The notes: generated by a model not told the origin, from the sequence alone. Shown: positions 15,731-24,405, counted from the stretch's first letter. The stretch: DNA of 64,000 bases from Massilia aurea (GCF_014200505.1 NZ_JACHBX010000001.1:1426001-1490000); one strand, 5' to 3'. Made by a program: numbers and translations.

Positions 15731-16189
15731 ATGTCGACGGAGATCGAGATCCATCCGGAAGCTGCGGTCGCGCCCGGTTACCTTGCCAATCACGCCGCGC
15801 GCGTGTTCAACCGTGCGGTTGATGATGGTCTGCGCCCGCATGGTCTGACGCTGGCGCTGATCGGTCCGCTGCTTTTGTTGTCATGGAAGGGAGCGATGTT
15901 GCAGCGTGACATGGTGCGCGCTTCGGCCATCAAGCAACCGGCGATGGTTGCACTGCTCGACAAGCTCGAAGGAATGGGAATGATCGAGCGGCAGGTCATG
16001 GCGGCGGACAAGCGCGCTTCGGCGGTCAGCCTGACCGAAGCGGGGCGTGCTGGCGCGGCCATTGGCCGCACGGTACTGCTTGAGGTCAATGCCATGGGCG
16101 TGGCGGGATTCAGCGACGCCGAGGCGGCGCAGCTGGTTGGGCTGTTGGTCAGACTCATTGCGAATCTGGAAAACACCGCGAAAAATTAA
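15731..16189 (+). CDS. MarR family transcriptional regulator
   Basis: 152 aa, ATG 15731, 9 nt after the Rrf2 stop. Contains the MarR winged helix: QRDMVRASAIKQPAMVALLDKLEGMGMIERQ followed by the wing with DKRASAVSLTEAGR, flanked by N- and C-terminal dimerisation helices. MarR proteins usually repress a neighbouring efflux or detoxification gene; here the flavin-dependent monooxygenase 37 nt downstream is the natural target. A short dyad between the two genes could be its operator. Confidence 0.88.
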   Translation: MSTEIEIHPEAAVAPGYLANHAARVFNRAVDDGLRPHGLTLALIGPLLLLSWKGAMLQRDMVRASAIKQPAMVALLDKLEGMGMIERQVMAADKRASAVSLTEAGRAGAAIGRTVLLEVNAMGVAGFSDAEAAQLVGLLVRLIANLENTAKN

Positions 16190-16192
16190 TAT

Positions 16193-16203
16193 CATCTATG
16201 ATG
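16193..16203. promoter_or_regulatory. Short dyad between MarR and monooxygenase genes
   Basis: CATC (16193-16196) and GATG (16200-16203) around TAT form the core of a symmetric AT-rich site, partly extended by ATTA/TAAT outside it. It lies immediately after the MarR stop and about 23 nt before the monooxygenase ATG. MarR sites are typically AT-rich dyads of this size. Tentative. Confidence 0.3.
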
Positions 16204-16226
16204 TAATTTTTCAGCGGGAGCATCGC

Positions 16227-17417
16227 ATGTCACAACGCATCTTGATCACCGGCGCGAGCGTCGCCGGCAACACGGCCGCATGGTGGCTGGCGCATTATGG
16301 CGTCGAGGTAGAACTGGTCGAACGGGCGCCCGCATTCCGGGATGGTGGCCAGAACGTCGATGTGCGGGGCAATGCGCGCGTCGTTCTGCGCAAGATGGGA
16401 CTCGAAGCGGCAGCCTTCGGGTGCAGCACACAAGAACGGGGCACGGACTGGGTGGACGAAGACAACCGCGTGATCGCGCGCTTCGAGGCAGCCGATTCCA
16501 CCACGGACAACGGCCCCACGGCCGAACTGGAAATCCGTCGCGGCGATCTGGCCCGCATCATCCATGACGCCGTCTGCGAACGCGTCAACGTGCGCTTCGG
16601 TGACCACATCGCACAGGTCGTGCAGGACGACGACGGCGTCAACGTCACCTTTGACAGTGGCCGCACGGGCCGCTACGCCGCCGTGATCGTTGCCGAAGGC
16701 GTCGGTTCGCGCACCCGCGAGCTCGTGTTCCCGGGCGAGAACAAGCCGCGCTGGATGAACCTGACGATCGCGTACTTTAGTATCCCCGCGACGCCGCAGG
16801 ACGGGCCCTATGCGCGGCAATACAACACCGTCGGCGGCCGTGGCGCAACGCTGAAGCCGGCCCGCGACGGCAAGCTCGGCGCCTACGTGGGCGTGCACAA
16901 GACGCCCGAGGGCGAGCACCACTGGGACGCCGCGCGGCAGCGCAAGTTCATCGAGCAGCAGTTTGCGCACGATGGCTGGGAGTTTCCACGCATTCTCGAG
17001 GCGATGAAAACGACCGACGACTTTTACTTTGACGTGCTGCGACAAGTACACATGCCGCGCTGGTGCGCCAACCGCGTGGCGCTGGTCGGCGATGCCGCCT
17101 GGTGCCCGACGCCGCTGACGGGTATCGGCACCTCGCTGGCCATGATCGGTGGTTACGTGATTGCGGGCGAACTGGTGAGCGGTGCTGCGCCTGCAGCCGC
17201 CTTTGCCGCCTACGAACGCATCATGCGGCAGTATGTGAAGAAAGGTCAGCGCCTGCCGGGCATCGTGCCCCGCATCCTGTGGCCGCACACGCGTTTCGGC
17301 CTGGCGTTCCTGCGGCGCGCGATGCGCGTGGCCGGTTCGCCGCTGGTCAAAAAGCTGATCAACAACGGGTTCGCGCGCGCTTCCCACGAGCTCGCGCTGC
17401 CGTCATACCGTGGTTGA
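16227..17417 (+). CDS. FAD-dependent monooxygenase (TetX/PHBH-like)
   Basis: 396 aa from ATG 16227 (MSQRILITGASVAGNTAAWW), preceded by GGGAG. Group A flavoprotein hydroxylase: a modified GxGxxG (ITGASVAGNTAA), the second motif near R-GDLARII, and the third motif VALVGDAAWCPTPLTGIG contacting the FAD pyrophosphate. Such enzymes hydroxylate aromatic or antibiotic-like substrates using NAD(P)H. With MarR directly upstream, a detoxification role is plausible, but the substrate is unknown. Its end overlaps the convergent LysR gene by 15 nt. Confidence 0.88.
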   Translation: MSQRILITGASVAGNTAAWWLAHYGVEVELVERAPAFRDGGQNVDVRGNARVVLRKMGLEAAAFGCSTQERGTDWVDEDNRVIARFEAADSTTDNGPTAELEIRRGDLARIIHDAVCERVNVRFGDHIAQVVQDDDGVNVTFDSGRTGRYAAVIVAEGVGSRTRELVFPGENKPRWMNLTIAYFSIPATPQDGPYARQYNTVGGRGATLKPARDGKLGAYVGVHKTPEGEHHWDAARQRKFIEQQFAHDGWEFPRILEAMKTTDDFYFDVLRQVHMPRWCANRVALVGDAAWCPTPLTGIGTSLAMIGGYVIAGELVSGAAPAAAFAAYERIMRQYVKKGQRLPGIVPRILWPHTRFGLAFLRRAMRVAGSPLVKKLINNGFARASHELALPSYRG

Positions 17418-18347
17418 CGGTGGCGTTTGAACGCCTTGCGCTGGCGCTGCCACGTGAAAGCCGCCGATCTGGCTGAATTGGTCGACCGCGAAATCGATGA
17501 AGGCTTTCACGCGCAGCGGCTGATAGTGGCGCGATGGCGCCAGCACGTACAAGTCCTGACTGCGGGCCATCCAGCCTGGCAATACCTGAACCAGTGCGCC
17601 GCTCGACAACAGATCGTGGATCAGCCAGTCGGGGCAAATGGCAATCCCGCTGTCCAGCACGAGCGCTTCCCGGATCGCCAGCGCATTATTGACGCGGTAG
17701 CGACTGCTTACCGGGACCTGGAGCGCCTGATCGCCGCGATGCAGATCGATCGTGGTACCGGGTGTCCATGCGAAGCGCACGAAGTCGTGGCCGGTCAGGT
17801 CGGCTGGTTGTTCTGGCTCGCCCCGTTGTTGCAGATACGCGGGCGAGGCCGCAAGAAAGCGCGGGACCGTGGCCAGGTGGCGGCCGGTGACATCCGGCGG
17901 CAGTGGTCCACCGAGCCGGAAAGCGATATCGACCCCTTCGGCGACCATATCGATGTAGCGGTCGTCCAGTACCAGTTCGATCTCCACCGCCGGATGCGCC
18001 GCCAGGAAGCGACCGACGATCGCATTGATCCGCAACTGCCCCAGGCCGACGGGCGCATTGATCCGCAGAAGCCCCGAGACCTGGCCTGTCATTCCCTGGA
18101 CGGTGCCGACGGCAGCGTCGAAGCCATCGAGCACCAGTTTGGCATCGAGGTAGAACTGCCGCCCCTGGTCAGTTGGCGACAAGCCTCGGGTGCTGCGTTG
18201 AAACAGCCGCACTGACAGGTGCTGCTCGAGTTGGGCCAGCAGCTTGCTGACTGTTGGCTGCGTGGTCCCCAGTTCACGCGCGGCCGCCGACAGGCTGCCC
18301 AGCTCCAGCGTTCGGACGAAGGTGCGCATGGCGCGCAGAGTATCCAT
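17403..18347 (-). CDS. LysR family transcriptional regulator
   Basis: 314 aa, ATG 18347 with AGGA upstream. N-terminal winged HTH (MRTFVRTLELGSLSAAAREL, then TTQPTVSKLLAQLEQHL and RLFQRSTRG) and a periplasmic-binding-type effector domain in two lobes (LLRINAPVGLGQL; IDMVAEGVDIAFRLG). It resembles the CrgA/DmlR-like subgroup. Divergent from the SGNH esterase gene with 98 nt between, so it probably controls that gene and itself. Confidence 0.9.
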   Translation of the reverse strand: MDTLRAMRTFVRTLELGSLSAAARELGTTQPTVSKLLAQLEQHLSVRLFQRSTRGLSPTDQGRQFYLDAKLVLDGFDAAVGTVQGMTGQVSGLLRINAPVGLGQLRINAIVGRFLAAHPAVEIELVLDDRYIDMVAEGVDIAFRLGGPLPPDVTGRHLATVPRFLAASPAYLQQRGEPEQPADLTGHDFVRFAWTPGTTIDLHRGDQALQVPVSSRYRVNNALAIREALVLDSGIAICPDWLIHDLLSSGALVQVLPGWMARSQDLYVLAPSRHYQPLRVKAFIDFAVDQFSQIGGFHVAAPAQGVQTPPSTTV

Positions 18348-18445
18348 CGATATATTCCTGAATGGAATGAGTGATGTTCGACTTTATCACCTTCCAGCAA
18401 GATATCGAATGACCTATCGTGGGTTCTTTATTACTGAGGATTCCC

Positions 18446-19708
18446 ATGCGCTACTACTTACACAACGCCGCGATCTGGGCCGCCATGACCCTTCCAGGCA
18501 ACGCACTGGCGCAGGACGCACGTACGCATTGGGTGACGTCCTGGTACGCAGCGCCTCAGCCTGCATGGGATAGTCAATTCGTTTTGCCGATGAACGTGCC
18601 TGCCGTTCTGGATCATCAGACGGTGCGCGAATACGTTCGCATCAGTGCCGGCGGCGAGCGCATCAAACTGGTGTTCTCGAATCGCTACGGCAAAGCGCCT
18701 CTTGCAATCGGCGCGGCCAGCGTGATGATGCGCGAAGTGACGCGCGTGGTGACATTCGAAGGCGCGCGCCAGGTGACGATCGCGGCTGGCGCGACGGTCA
18801 CGAGCGACACCGTTGCGCTATCGGTCGCGCCGTTGTCGCAGCTGAAGGTTACGACCTATCTGCCACGGCGGACCGCAATCACCGGGTTTCACTGGGGTGC
18901 GTCGCAACGTATCAGCATCGCTGCCGGCAATGCGAGCCGGACGGCGGATTTCTCGAACGCGGCAAGGGTGGAAGGGCGCTTGTTTCTCAGCGCCGTGCTG
19001 GTTGACGCATTACCGAGTGGCCGCACGGTGGTGGCGCTGGGCGACTCCATCACGGATGGCAACGGATCGACGCCGGATGCGGATCGGCGCTGGCCCGATT
19101 TCCTAGCGCGTCGCCTGGCGCCGCACGGCATCGCCGTGGCCAATGCCGGTATTTCGGGTGCGCGGCTGCTGAAAGATGGCATGGGCGAGCGCGCGCTGGC
19201 GCGATTCGGGCAGGATGTGCTGGGTCAACCCGGGGTGTCGGACGTGATTGTCCTATTGGGGATCAATGATATCGGCTGGCCTGGCAGTCCATTCGCGCCG
19301 GCTGAACCGATGGTGACGCTGGACGAGTTGACAGCGGGTTTTCGCCGGCTTGCGGCCATTGCGCATATCAACGGAATCCGCATTACGGTGGGAACGCTGC
19401 CGCCATTCGAGGGAGCGCTGGAGGGAACGCAGTTTGCCGGGCATTACAACCCGCAGAAAGAGGCATTGCGCCTGCGGTTGAATGACTGGATCCGGGGCGC
19501 TGGCATCTTCGATGCCGTGGTCGACTTCGACGCTGTGCTCCGTGATCCGGCACGACCGCAGCGCATGCGCGCTGAATTTGATTCGGGTGACCATCTGCAC
19601 CCGGGCGATGCCGGGTATCGGAAGATGGCCGATGCCATCGATATCGACGCCATCGTAGCGCGCGTTGCGGGCGCTCATCGCGACGCTGCTCCGGCGCCGA
19701 GTCAATGA
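18446..19708 (+). CDS. Secreted SGNH/GDSL-type esterase
   Basis: 420 aa from ATG 18446 with GAGGA upstream; residues 1-22 form a Sec signal peptide ending LAQDA. SGNH blocks: GDSITDG (Ser nucleophile) near residue 197, an NAGISGARLL block with the Gly, GINDIG (Asn), and DHLHPGDAGY carrying the Asp-His pair. An N-terminal beta-rich region of about 170 residues precedes the hydrolase, as in the family related to GDSL lipases that act on extracellular esters or acetylated polysaccharide. Regulated, by inference, by the divergent LysR protein. Confidence 0.88.
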   Translation: MRYYLHNAAIWAAMTLPGNALAQDARTHWVTSWYAAPQPAWDSQFVLPMNVPAVLDHQTVREYVRISAGGERIKLVFSNRYGKAPLAIGAASVMMREVTRVVTFEGARQVTIAAGATVTSDTVALSVAPLSQLKVTTYLPRRTAITGFHWGASQRISIAAGNASRTADFSNAARVEGRLFLSAVLVDALPSGRTVVALGDSITDGNGSTPDADRRWPDFLARRLAPHGIAVANAGISGARLLKDGMGERALARFGQDVLGQPGVSDVIVLLGINDIGWPGSPFAPAEPMVTLDELTAGFRRLAAIAHINGIRITVGTLPPFEGALEGTQFAGHYNPQKEALRLRLNDWIRGAGIFDAVVDFDAVLRDPARPQRMRAEFDSGDHLHPGDAGYRKMADAIDIDAIVARVAGAHRDAAPAPSQ

Positions 19709-19718
19709 GCCGGTCTGA

Positions 19719-20729
19719 TCATCCCTTGTCGTCGGTGTTTGCGCCCGGGTCTGGCTTCACGCGCGTGAGCTTGTAATCGGCCGCAGAGCGCTCGAGCGCC
19801 AGGCCGAGTACGTCCTTGAGGTCATCAGGACTCGCGCCGTTGTCCAGTTGCTGCTTGGCGAACGTGTTGCGCAGCGTGCGGCCGCCGGAGCGTGCCAGAT
19901 CCATCCCGGCGCGCTCGAACGTGGCGCGCATTTGCACGTAGACCGTTTTCCTCGTCATCCTGGCGCCGGCTGCATTGGCCGGAAAGACGAACTGGCCCGG
20001 GATGGCCAGCGTCTCGCGCTCGGCGAGCCACGGCAGCAGCTCATCGGCGCCGTCGCGGGGGAGGGTGATCGTGTGTTCGTGGCTGGTGTCATGCTTTTCG
20101 TCGGGCGTGATGGTCAGCACGATCGAGCCGTCGAGCGCCTGCTGGCGGCCGATCTCGGACATCAGCAAGCCGATCGCTTCCGATACGCGCAAACCGGCCA
20201 GGGCCATGACGACCTGCATGGCGCGATCGCGCCGGCGCTTCCAGCCCTCGAACGGGGTGCTGGTACGGCGCTGTGGTGCCTCGGCTGGCAAGGCTGCGAA
20301 GAACCGTACCAACTGTTCGTCAGACAATGTGCGGCCGGCGTCATCCCGCGTCATGTGGGCACGATCGATATGGAGAATGGCGAGCTGCGCCGGGTTGGGG
20401 TTGACGTCGAGGTGCTCATAGCAGCGCTCGAGGAGACGCAGATAGCGGTAGGCGATCTTGCTGTTGAGGATGAGCTTTCCCTTGGTGGTGCGGCCGATGA
20501 AACGGGCCAGGTCGGCGTGGGTGACCGTGGAGAAGGTGAGGCCTTGTTCAATCATCCAGCCCGCCACGTTGGCAAACATGAAGTTGTAGATCTTTGCCGA
20601 TGCCGCAGACGGAATGCGCAACGTGCCATCGGCCGGCAGGCGGCGGCCGGTCTCGGCGAAAGCTGTGGTGGCAACGAATTCCCGGAACGCTTTGATGGGA
20701 TCACGGTCCCATGAAGTTGGTGTGGACAT
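19719..20729 (-). CDS. Tyrosine recombinase with degenerate active site
   Basis: 336 aa from ATG 20729 (a GTG nine codons upstream is possible). Core-binding domain about 40-110, catalytic domain about 135-325. Box I has the arginine (GLRVSEA, R181), a lysine is in the beta hairpin (EKHDTSHEH, K212), box II reads GRTLRNTFA (R287 present, but the preceding catalytic His is R284), the GH dipeptide before the tyrosine is G309-L310, and the nucleophile is Y319 (AADYKL). So both catalytic histidines are replaced. It may be inactive, act as an accessory recombinase, or belong to a divergent subgroup. It forms the left edge of the island. A 13-bp repeat lies 45 nt upstream of its start. Confidence 0.8.
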   Translation of the reverse strand: MSTPTSWDRDPIKAFREFVATTAFAETGRRLPADGTLRIPSAASAKIYNFMFANVAGWMIEQGLTFSTVTHADLARFIGRTTKGKLILNSKIAYRYLRLLERCYEHLDVNPNPAQLAILHIDRAHMTRDDAGRTLSDEQLVRFFAALPAEAPQRRTSTPFEGWKRRRDRAMQVVMALAGLRVSEAIGLLMSEIGRQQALDGSIVLTITPDEKHDTSHEHTITLPRDGADELLPWLAERETLAIPGQFVFPANAAGARMTRKTVYVQMRATFERAGMDLARSGGRTLRNTFAKQQLDNGASPDDLKDVLGLALERSAADYKLTRVKPDPGANTDDKG

Positions 20730-21085
20730 GGAGGTTGGAATCAGGTTGGGATGCACCAGACTACCATAAAAACGTAACTAACCAACAGAGAGACCTACAA
20801 ACACGAATTTATCGAAGGCCTCGACTCTCTCCAGGACAACAACTCCGACATAAGCCACCAGAAGGAAGGTCTGATTGTGCCTCGTCGGTTAACGGCCCAC
20901 ATCATTGGCAAATCGAATCAGTTCGACTGATGGGCATGGCTAGTCAGTTCCAGCTGGGCATGCCGCGACGGGGGAGGGGATGACTAATCAAGTATTTGAC
21001 TGTGCGTGACTTTGTGTGAGCGTATGGGCGGGTTATTCAGTTACTATCAAATAGGAACACGCGTTCTATCTAATCAGGGGGAAGC
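20730..21085. other. Gene-poor left end of island with 13-bp repeat
   Basis: A 356-nt gap between the recombinase and the zinc-ribbon gene. It holds the first GTAACTAACCAAC repeat (20774-20786) and lower-GC sequence without any credible reading frame. Expected contents are the recombinase promoter (towards the left) and the zinc-ribbon gene promoter (near 20990-21060), but no strong -35/-10 pair can be pointed to. Confidence 0.5.
20774..20786 (+). repeat. Island 13-bp repeat, copy 1
   Basis: GTAACTAACCAAC, preceded by TAAAAAC. Identical 13-mers occur at 21843-21855 (same orientation) and 26517-26529 (opposite orientation), each in AT-rich noncoding DNA, two of them beside recombinase genes. 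An exact 13-mer three times in 6 kb is unlikely by chance in this GC-rich sequence. Candidate recombinase binding site or recombination scar. Confidence 0.75.
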
Positions 21086-21394
21086 ATGTACCAATGTCCT
21101 CAATGTCAGGATTTCTCTCTCTCCAACTCTTCGACATTATTCATGACGCTCGACGGCACGACGACATGTCCGACATGCAGGACGACGCTGCGTATCAAGC
21201 GCAAGCCGACAAATTACCTGCTTATCGCATATATGTGTCTTCGCGCGATCCTCGGATCAGTGCTGCCGGGCGGCTATAACGTCGGAATTCATTTCGAATT
21301 GAGCGTGATGATTGCCTTGTTTGTGATCCAGTTTTTGTTGATGGAATACGAGGTTGTCACCTTGGGTACGTTGCAAGAGTGCTCTAAGATTTGA
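21086..21394 (+). CDS. Zinc-ribbon small membrane protein
   Basis: 102 aa, ATG 21086 with GGGGGA upstream. Two CPxC knuckles (CPQC at residues 4-7, CPTC at 28-31) form a zinc ribbon. They are followed by two hydrophobic segments (LLIAYMCLRAILGSVL, and LSVMIALFVIQFLLMEY). It may anchor a zinc-ribbon domain at the inner membrane. Codon use is less GC-biased than the flanking chromosome, consistent with acquisition. It is the only gene between the first two 13-bp repeats. No function can be assigned. Confidence 0.75.
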   Translation: MYQCPQCQDFSLSNSSTLFMTLDGTTTCPTCRTTLRIKRKPTNYLLIAYMCLRAILGSVLPGGYNVGIHFELSVMIALFVIQFLLMEYEVVTLGTLQECSKI

Positions 21395-22090
21395 TCGCTC
21401 TGTACGAATGGTTGTCTGTTTTTGAACGCGATCGCTTGCCTGCGCTGTTCCGGGAAAGGTAGGAGCCCGAAAGGCTGGGCGTAAACGAAACTCCAGGAAT
21501 TACAAAAACACCTGCAGAGCAGGTCTTTCTTGAGCAAGACACCGGGCGATGAGAGCCTGGGAAGTTGTCTTTCGTAGATTCGCAGCCGGAGCACATGGCG
21601 CGCCCGCAGGAAACGCGAATTGAAGAACGCGTTGGCCATGCTGATGCCGGGCTGCCACTGAGAACAACCAGCATGATTGGGTTCAAGGACGGCGCTTGGA
21701 GAAGGACTTGGCTGGAATGCGACCGATATTGCAGTTCTTGACCAACCCTAGCCTCAATTGCGCTTACTCACTTACTCCGCTACCTATTTGAGTACCGAAG
21801 ATCTTCAACGAACTTACAGATTACTAACGATCAAATATAAAAGTAACTAACCAACCTAGTCTAAAAACAAAAATAAAAAACAAAACCGCGAACAGAAACC
21901 AGGGCATGGCAGTCGACACAAGCTTGCGAAGAGTGGACTCCACCAAACCTCCAACCGGATGTCATTGCTCAAAGACAGTTCAACATGAAAATTGATCTTC
22001 GATGATCGAAGTTGCCGAAGATAACGCGATGCAAATGACTCCACCTATGTTTTCTCGCTATCTCAACTAACCGTAATTTCCGGGATTCTT
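21395..22090. other. 696-nt gene-poor segment, possibly degraded coding DNA
   Basis: No intact gene. From about 21395 to 21740 one plus-strand frame reads plausibly coding (for example LYEWLSVFERDRLPALF, and FVDSQPEHMARPQETRIEER) but is broken by at least two stop codons, suggesting remains of a dead gene that I cannot identify. From 21740 to 22090 the DNA is AT-rich and holds the second 13-bp repeat. A partial match (AACTAACC) is at 22065-22072, just before cbpA. Confidence 0.45.
21843..21855 (+). repeat. Island 13-bp repeat, copy 2
   Basis: GTAACTAACCAAC, preceded by ATAAAA, in an AT-rich stretch. Same orientation as copy 1, 1,069 bp apart, so the two bracket a single-gene unit. Confidence 0.75.
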
Positions 22091-23020
22091 GTGAAATATA
22101 AAGACTACTACCAGACCATGGGCGTTCCGCGTACCGCCAGTGCTGACGAGATCAAGCAGGCGTATCGCAAGCTGGCACGCAAATTCCACCCTGATGTCTC
22201 GAAGGATGCATCGGCCAAAGAGAAATTCCAGGCAATTGGCGAGGCGTATGCGGTCTTGAAAGATCCTGAAAAGCGCCTTGCTTACGATGCGCTTGGCAAG
22301 GCGCCGGAAGGCGCCGACGTTGCGCCGCCGCCCGGATGGCAGAACAACTTCAGCACGGCTGGGGCCGGCTTCGACGACGTCGACCTTGCCGATCTGTTCG
22401 CCGCGTTCGGACGTGGTGGGAGGGGAGGTCAAGCACGCCGGCCAATGCCTGTCCGGGGCCAGGACGTGGATATTTCCGCGCCCGTCACACTCGAGCAGAT
22501 TCACAGCGGCGGAGAGATCGAAGTACGTGCGAATCTGCCCGAGTCCGATGCACGGGGCGTGCCGCACCTGGTCAGCCGGACGTTTCGCATCACGATCCCA
22601 GCCGGCGCGGCCAACGGTCAGCGGCTGCGCCTGGCAGGCAAGGGTGGTCCCGGCCACCAAGGTGGTCAGCCCGGCGACCTGTACGTCGCGCTGGCATTGT
22701 CGCCGCACCCGTTATATCGCCTCAGCGGGCGCGATCTGTACATGGATCTGCCGCTTGCTCCCTGGGAAGCCGTGCTTGGCGCAGTCGTTCGGATTCCTAC
22801 ATTGGACGGTCACGTCGAACTGACTGTGAAGGCAGGATCCACAGCGGGCCAGCAACTGCGCCTGGCCAAGCGTGGCTTGCGCGGGCCCGATGGTGTTGCC
22901 GGTGCGCTTTACGCGGTCATCGTCATCAAGGTCCCATCGCAGATCAGCGATGCCGAGCGCGCGCTGTACCAGCAACTGGCAGAGGCGTCCAAATTTCAGG
23001 CCCGTGCCAACTTCGGCTAA
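22091..23020 (+). CDS. cbpA: Curved DNA-binding protein CbpA, DnaJ-type co-chaperone
   Basis: 309 aa, GTG start at 22091. J domain at residues 1-70 with the HPD tripeptide (KFHPDVSKD) that stimulates the DnaK ATPase. Gly-rich linker FGRGGRGG near 110. DnaJ C-terminal substrate-binding beta domains from about 125 ([36 protein letters not shown]). It lacks the DnaJ zinc-finger region, as expected for CbpA. Followed 12 nt later by its modulator cbpM. It may be cargo of the surrounding island. Confidence 0.93.
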   Translation: MKYKDYYQTMGVPRTASADEIKQAYRKLARKFHPDVSKDASAKEKFQAIGEAYAVLKDPEKRLAYDALGKAPEGADVAPPPGWQNNFSTAGAGFDDVDLADLFAAFGRGGRGGQARRPMPVRGQDVDISAPVTLEQIHSGGEIEVRANLPESDARGVPHLVSRTFRITIPAGAANGQRLRLAGKGGPGHQGGQPGDLYVALALSPHPLYRLSGRDLYMDLPLAPWEAVLGAVVRIPTLDGHVELTVKAGSTAGQQLRLAKRGLRGPDGVAGALYAVIVIKVPSQISDAERALYQQLAEASKFQARANFG

Positions 23021-23032
23021 GGAGATTTACTC

Positions 23033-23386
23033 ATGTCCATGCAAGTGACCCATGCGGTCTGGCTTAACGATACGGCAGTGTGCTCGATTGATCATCTGGT
23101 TGAAGTATCCGGACTATCGTTGGATGACATCAGCAATCTGGTCGAGGATGGCGTGATCGCGCCAGCTGATGCGTCGAACCCGGGCGCCGGCTTCCATTCG
23201 GTGCACGTCCTTACCGTCAGGCAGGCGCGCAGGCTGCGGGATGACTTTGAGCTGGACCGAAACGGAATTGCGCTGGCATTGACGCTGCTGCGCCGTATCG
23301 AGTCTCTGGAACAGGCGCTGCACATGGCGCAATCGGGTCATGGGTTTGTTTTACCGGTGGCCGGAGACTTGATTGGGAAAGACTGA
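23033..23386 (+). CDS. cbpM: Chaperone modulator CbpM
   Basis: 117 aa, ATG 23033 with AAGGAGA upstream, 12 nt after cbpA. CbpM binds the J domain of CbpA and inhibits its co-chaperone and DNA-binding activity. It shows the MerR-like helical start (CSIDHLVEVSGLSLDDISNLVEDGVIAP) followed by a long helix (VRQARRLRDDFELDRNGIALALTLLRRIESLEQ). The pair is a standard operon. Confidence 0.9.
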   Translation: MSMQVTHAVWLNDTAVCSIDHLVEVSGLSLDDISNLVEDGVIAPADASNPGAGFHSVHVLTVRQARRLRDDFELDRNGIALALTLLRRIESLEQALHMAQSGHGFVLPVAGDLIGKD

Positions 23387-23448
23387 CTGCATGGCTGGCA
23401 TGGCGCATAGCTGGATCAGCCCGCAGGCATCCAAGCAAAAATCTCAAC

Positions 23449-23479
23449 AGCGCATAATCTATATTATGTTAAATGCGCT
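23449..23479. other. AT-rich dyad after cbpM
   Basis: AGCGCATAAT (23449-23458), ATTAT (23463-23467) and ATGCGCT (23473-23479) give an imperfect inverted repeat in the gap between convergent cbpM and the phosphatase gene. It could act as a transcription stop for either gene. There is no T-run, so the assignment is weak. Confidence 0.3.
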
Positions 23480-23538
23480 ATGTGTGTCGATGGCTGATTG
23501 CAGGCAGAACGTCGGGCATGCCTCCCTCTCAGCGCAAT

Positions 23539-24405
23539 CTACGATGTGGTCCAGATCGCTGCAGATGCATCGTCTGACGCTTTCACCGCGCGTTCTGCAG
23601 TTCGTGCACTCGTGGCTTCGTAGTTCCGCAACTTGTCGAGTTGCGCCTTGAGCCCGTGGGTGATGCACGCCTCCACCAGCGTCGCGTTAGTGTACAAGCC
23701 GTAGAGATCGACCAGCCGATAGAAGCCATCGGTCATCACCAGAACACTGGCGTCGTGCGTCAGTTCGACACTGTGTAGACGCGCGTGGAACGGCCCATTC
23801 GGATCAAGACACAGGACACCAGGCGCTGGCGCCAGGTTTTGTGATTCGCGGCGGGCTCGTAGCATCGGCAGCATCTGTTCGCGTCGACTTGCCGGATCCG
23901 CGATACCGTCGGCTGTCAATTTCGCAATCACATCCTGCAGAACAGCTTCCTGTGGATTCACGAATGGATCGAGATCGATACAAGGCCCGCTGGTCGTGTA
24001 CAGCAGCGTCTTGCAGTCGCCAAGGCAGTACAGCGTCGCGTGTGCAGCCTCGTCGTGATGCGATATTCTCAACCAGGTCATTGCCGCAATTGGCCACGCG
24101 TGCACTGGAACGTCGCGACCGTCTGTCAGGTGCATAAACTGCGCTCGGACATCGGCGCTCGCCATCCGGACGCAATCAGGCTGATCGCGCCCTGGTATCA
24201 GTATTTTTTGAAGTGAATCGGTAAATGCATGGACGAACCATGCGACATCGCCGCGTACTTCGTCGATGTAGTCCCGTTCCGCCACGGATGAGCCACCGTC
24301 AATGACGATAATGTCGCTCACGTCGGCGCATGTGAACACTGCGATGTGGTCATCGTTGTGTTGCGAATTGGGGTTGGCACCAGCAGAAACATGTTCAATT
24401 TTCAT
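23539..24405 (-). CDS. PP2C-like protein phosphatase domain protein
   Basis: 288 aa from ATG 24405 (MKIEHVSAGANPNSQHNDDH). The order of acidic motifs follows PP2C phosphatases: HNDDH, VIDGGSS near residue 36, YCLGDCKTLLYT (like GDSRAYL) in the middle, VLVMTDGFYRLVD (like SDGL) and a final SDDASAAIW (like DN-T--V). Bacterial members dephosphorylate Ser/Thr-phosphoproteins or regulators. The sequence is atypical enough that catalytic competence is uncertain. No partner kinase is adjacent. It lies inside the island. Confidence 0.7.
   Translation of the reverse strand: MKIEHVSAGANPNSQHNDDHIAVFTCADVSDIIVIDGGSSVAERDYIDEVRGDVAWFVHAFTDSLQKILIPGRDQPDCVRMASADVRAQFMHLTDGRDVPVHAWPIAAMTWLRISHHDEAAHATLYCLGDCKTLLYTTSGPCIDLDPFVNPQEAVLQDVIAKLTADGIADPASRREQMLPMLRARRESQNLAPAPGVLCLDPNGPFHARLHSVELTHDASVLVMTDGFYRLVDLYGLYTNATLVEACITHGLKAQLDKLRNYEATSARTAERAVKASDDASAAIWTTS

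Noticed and set aside
21289..21639. Minus-strand frame of 116 codons in the island
   Set aside because: It overlaps the zinc-ribbon gene end and has no recognisable motif or ribosome site.
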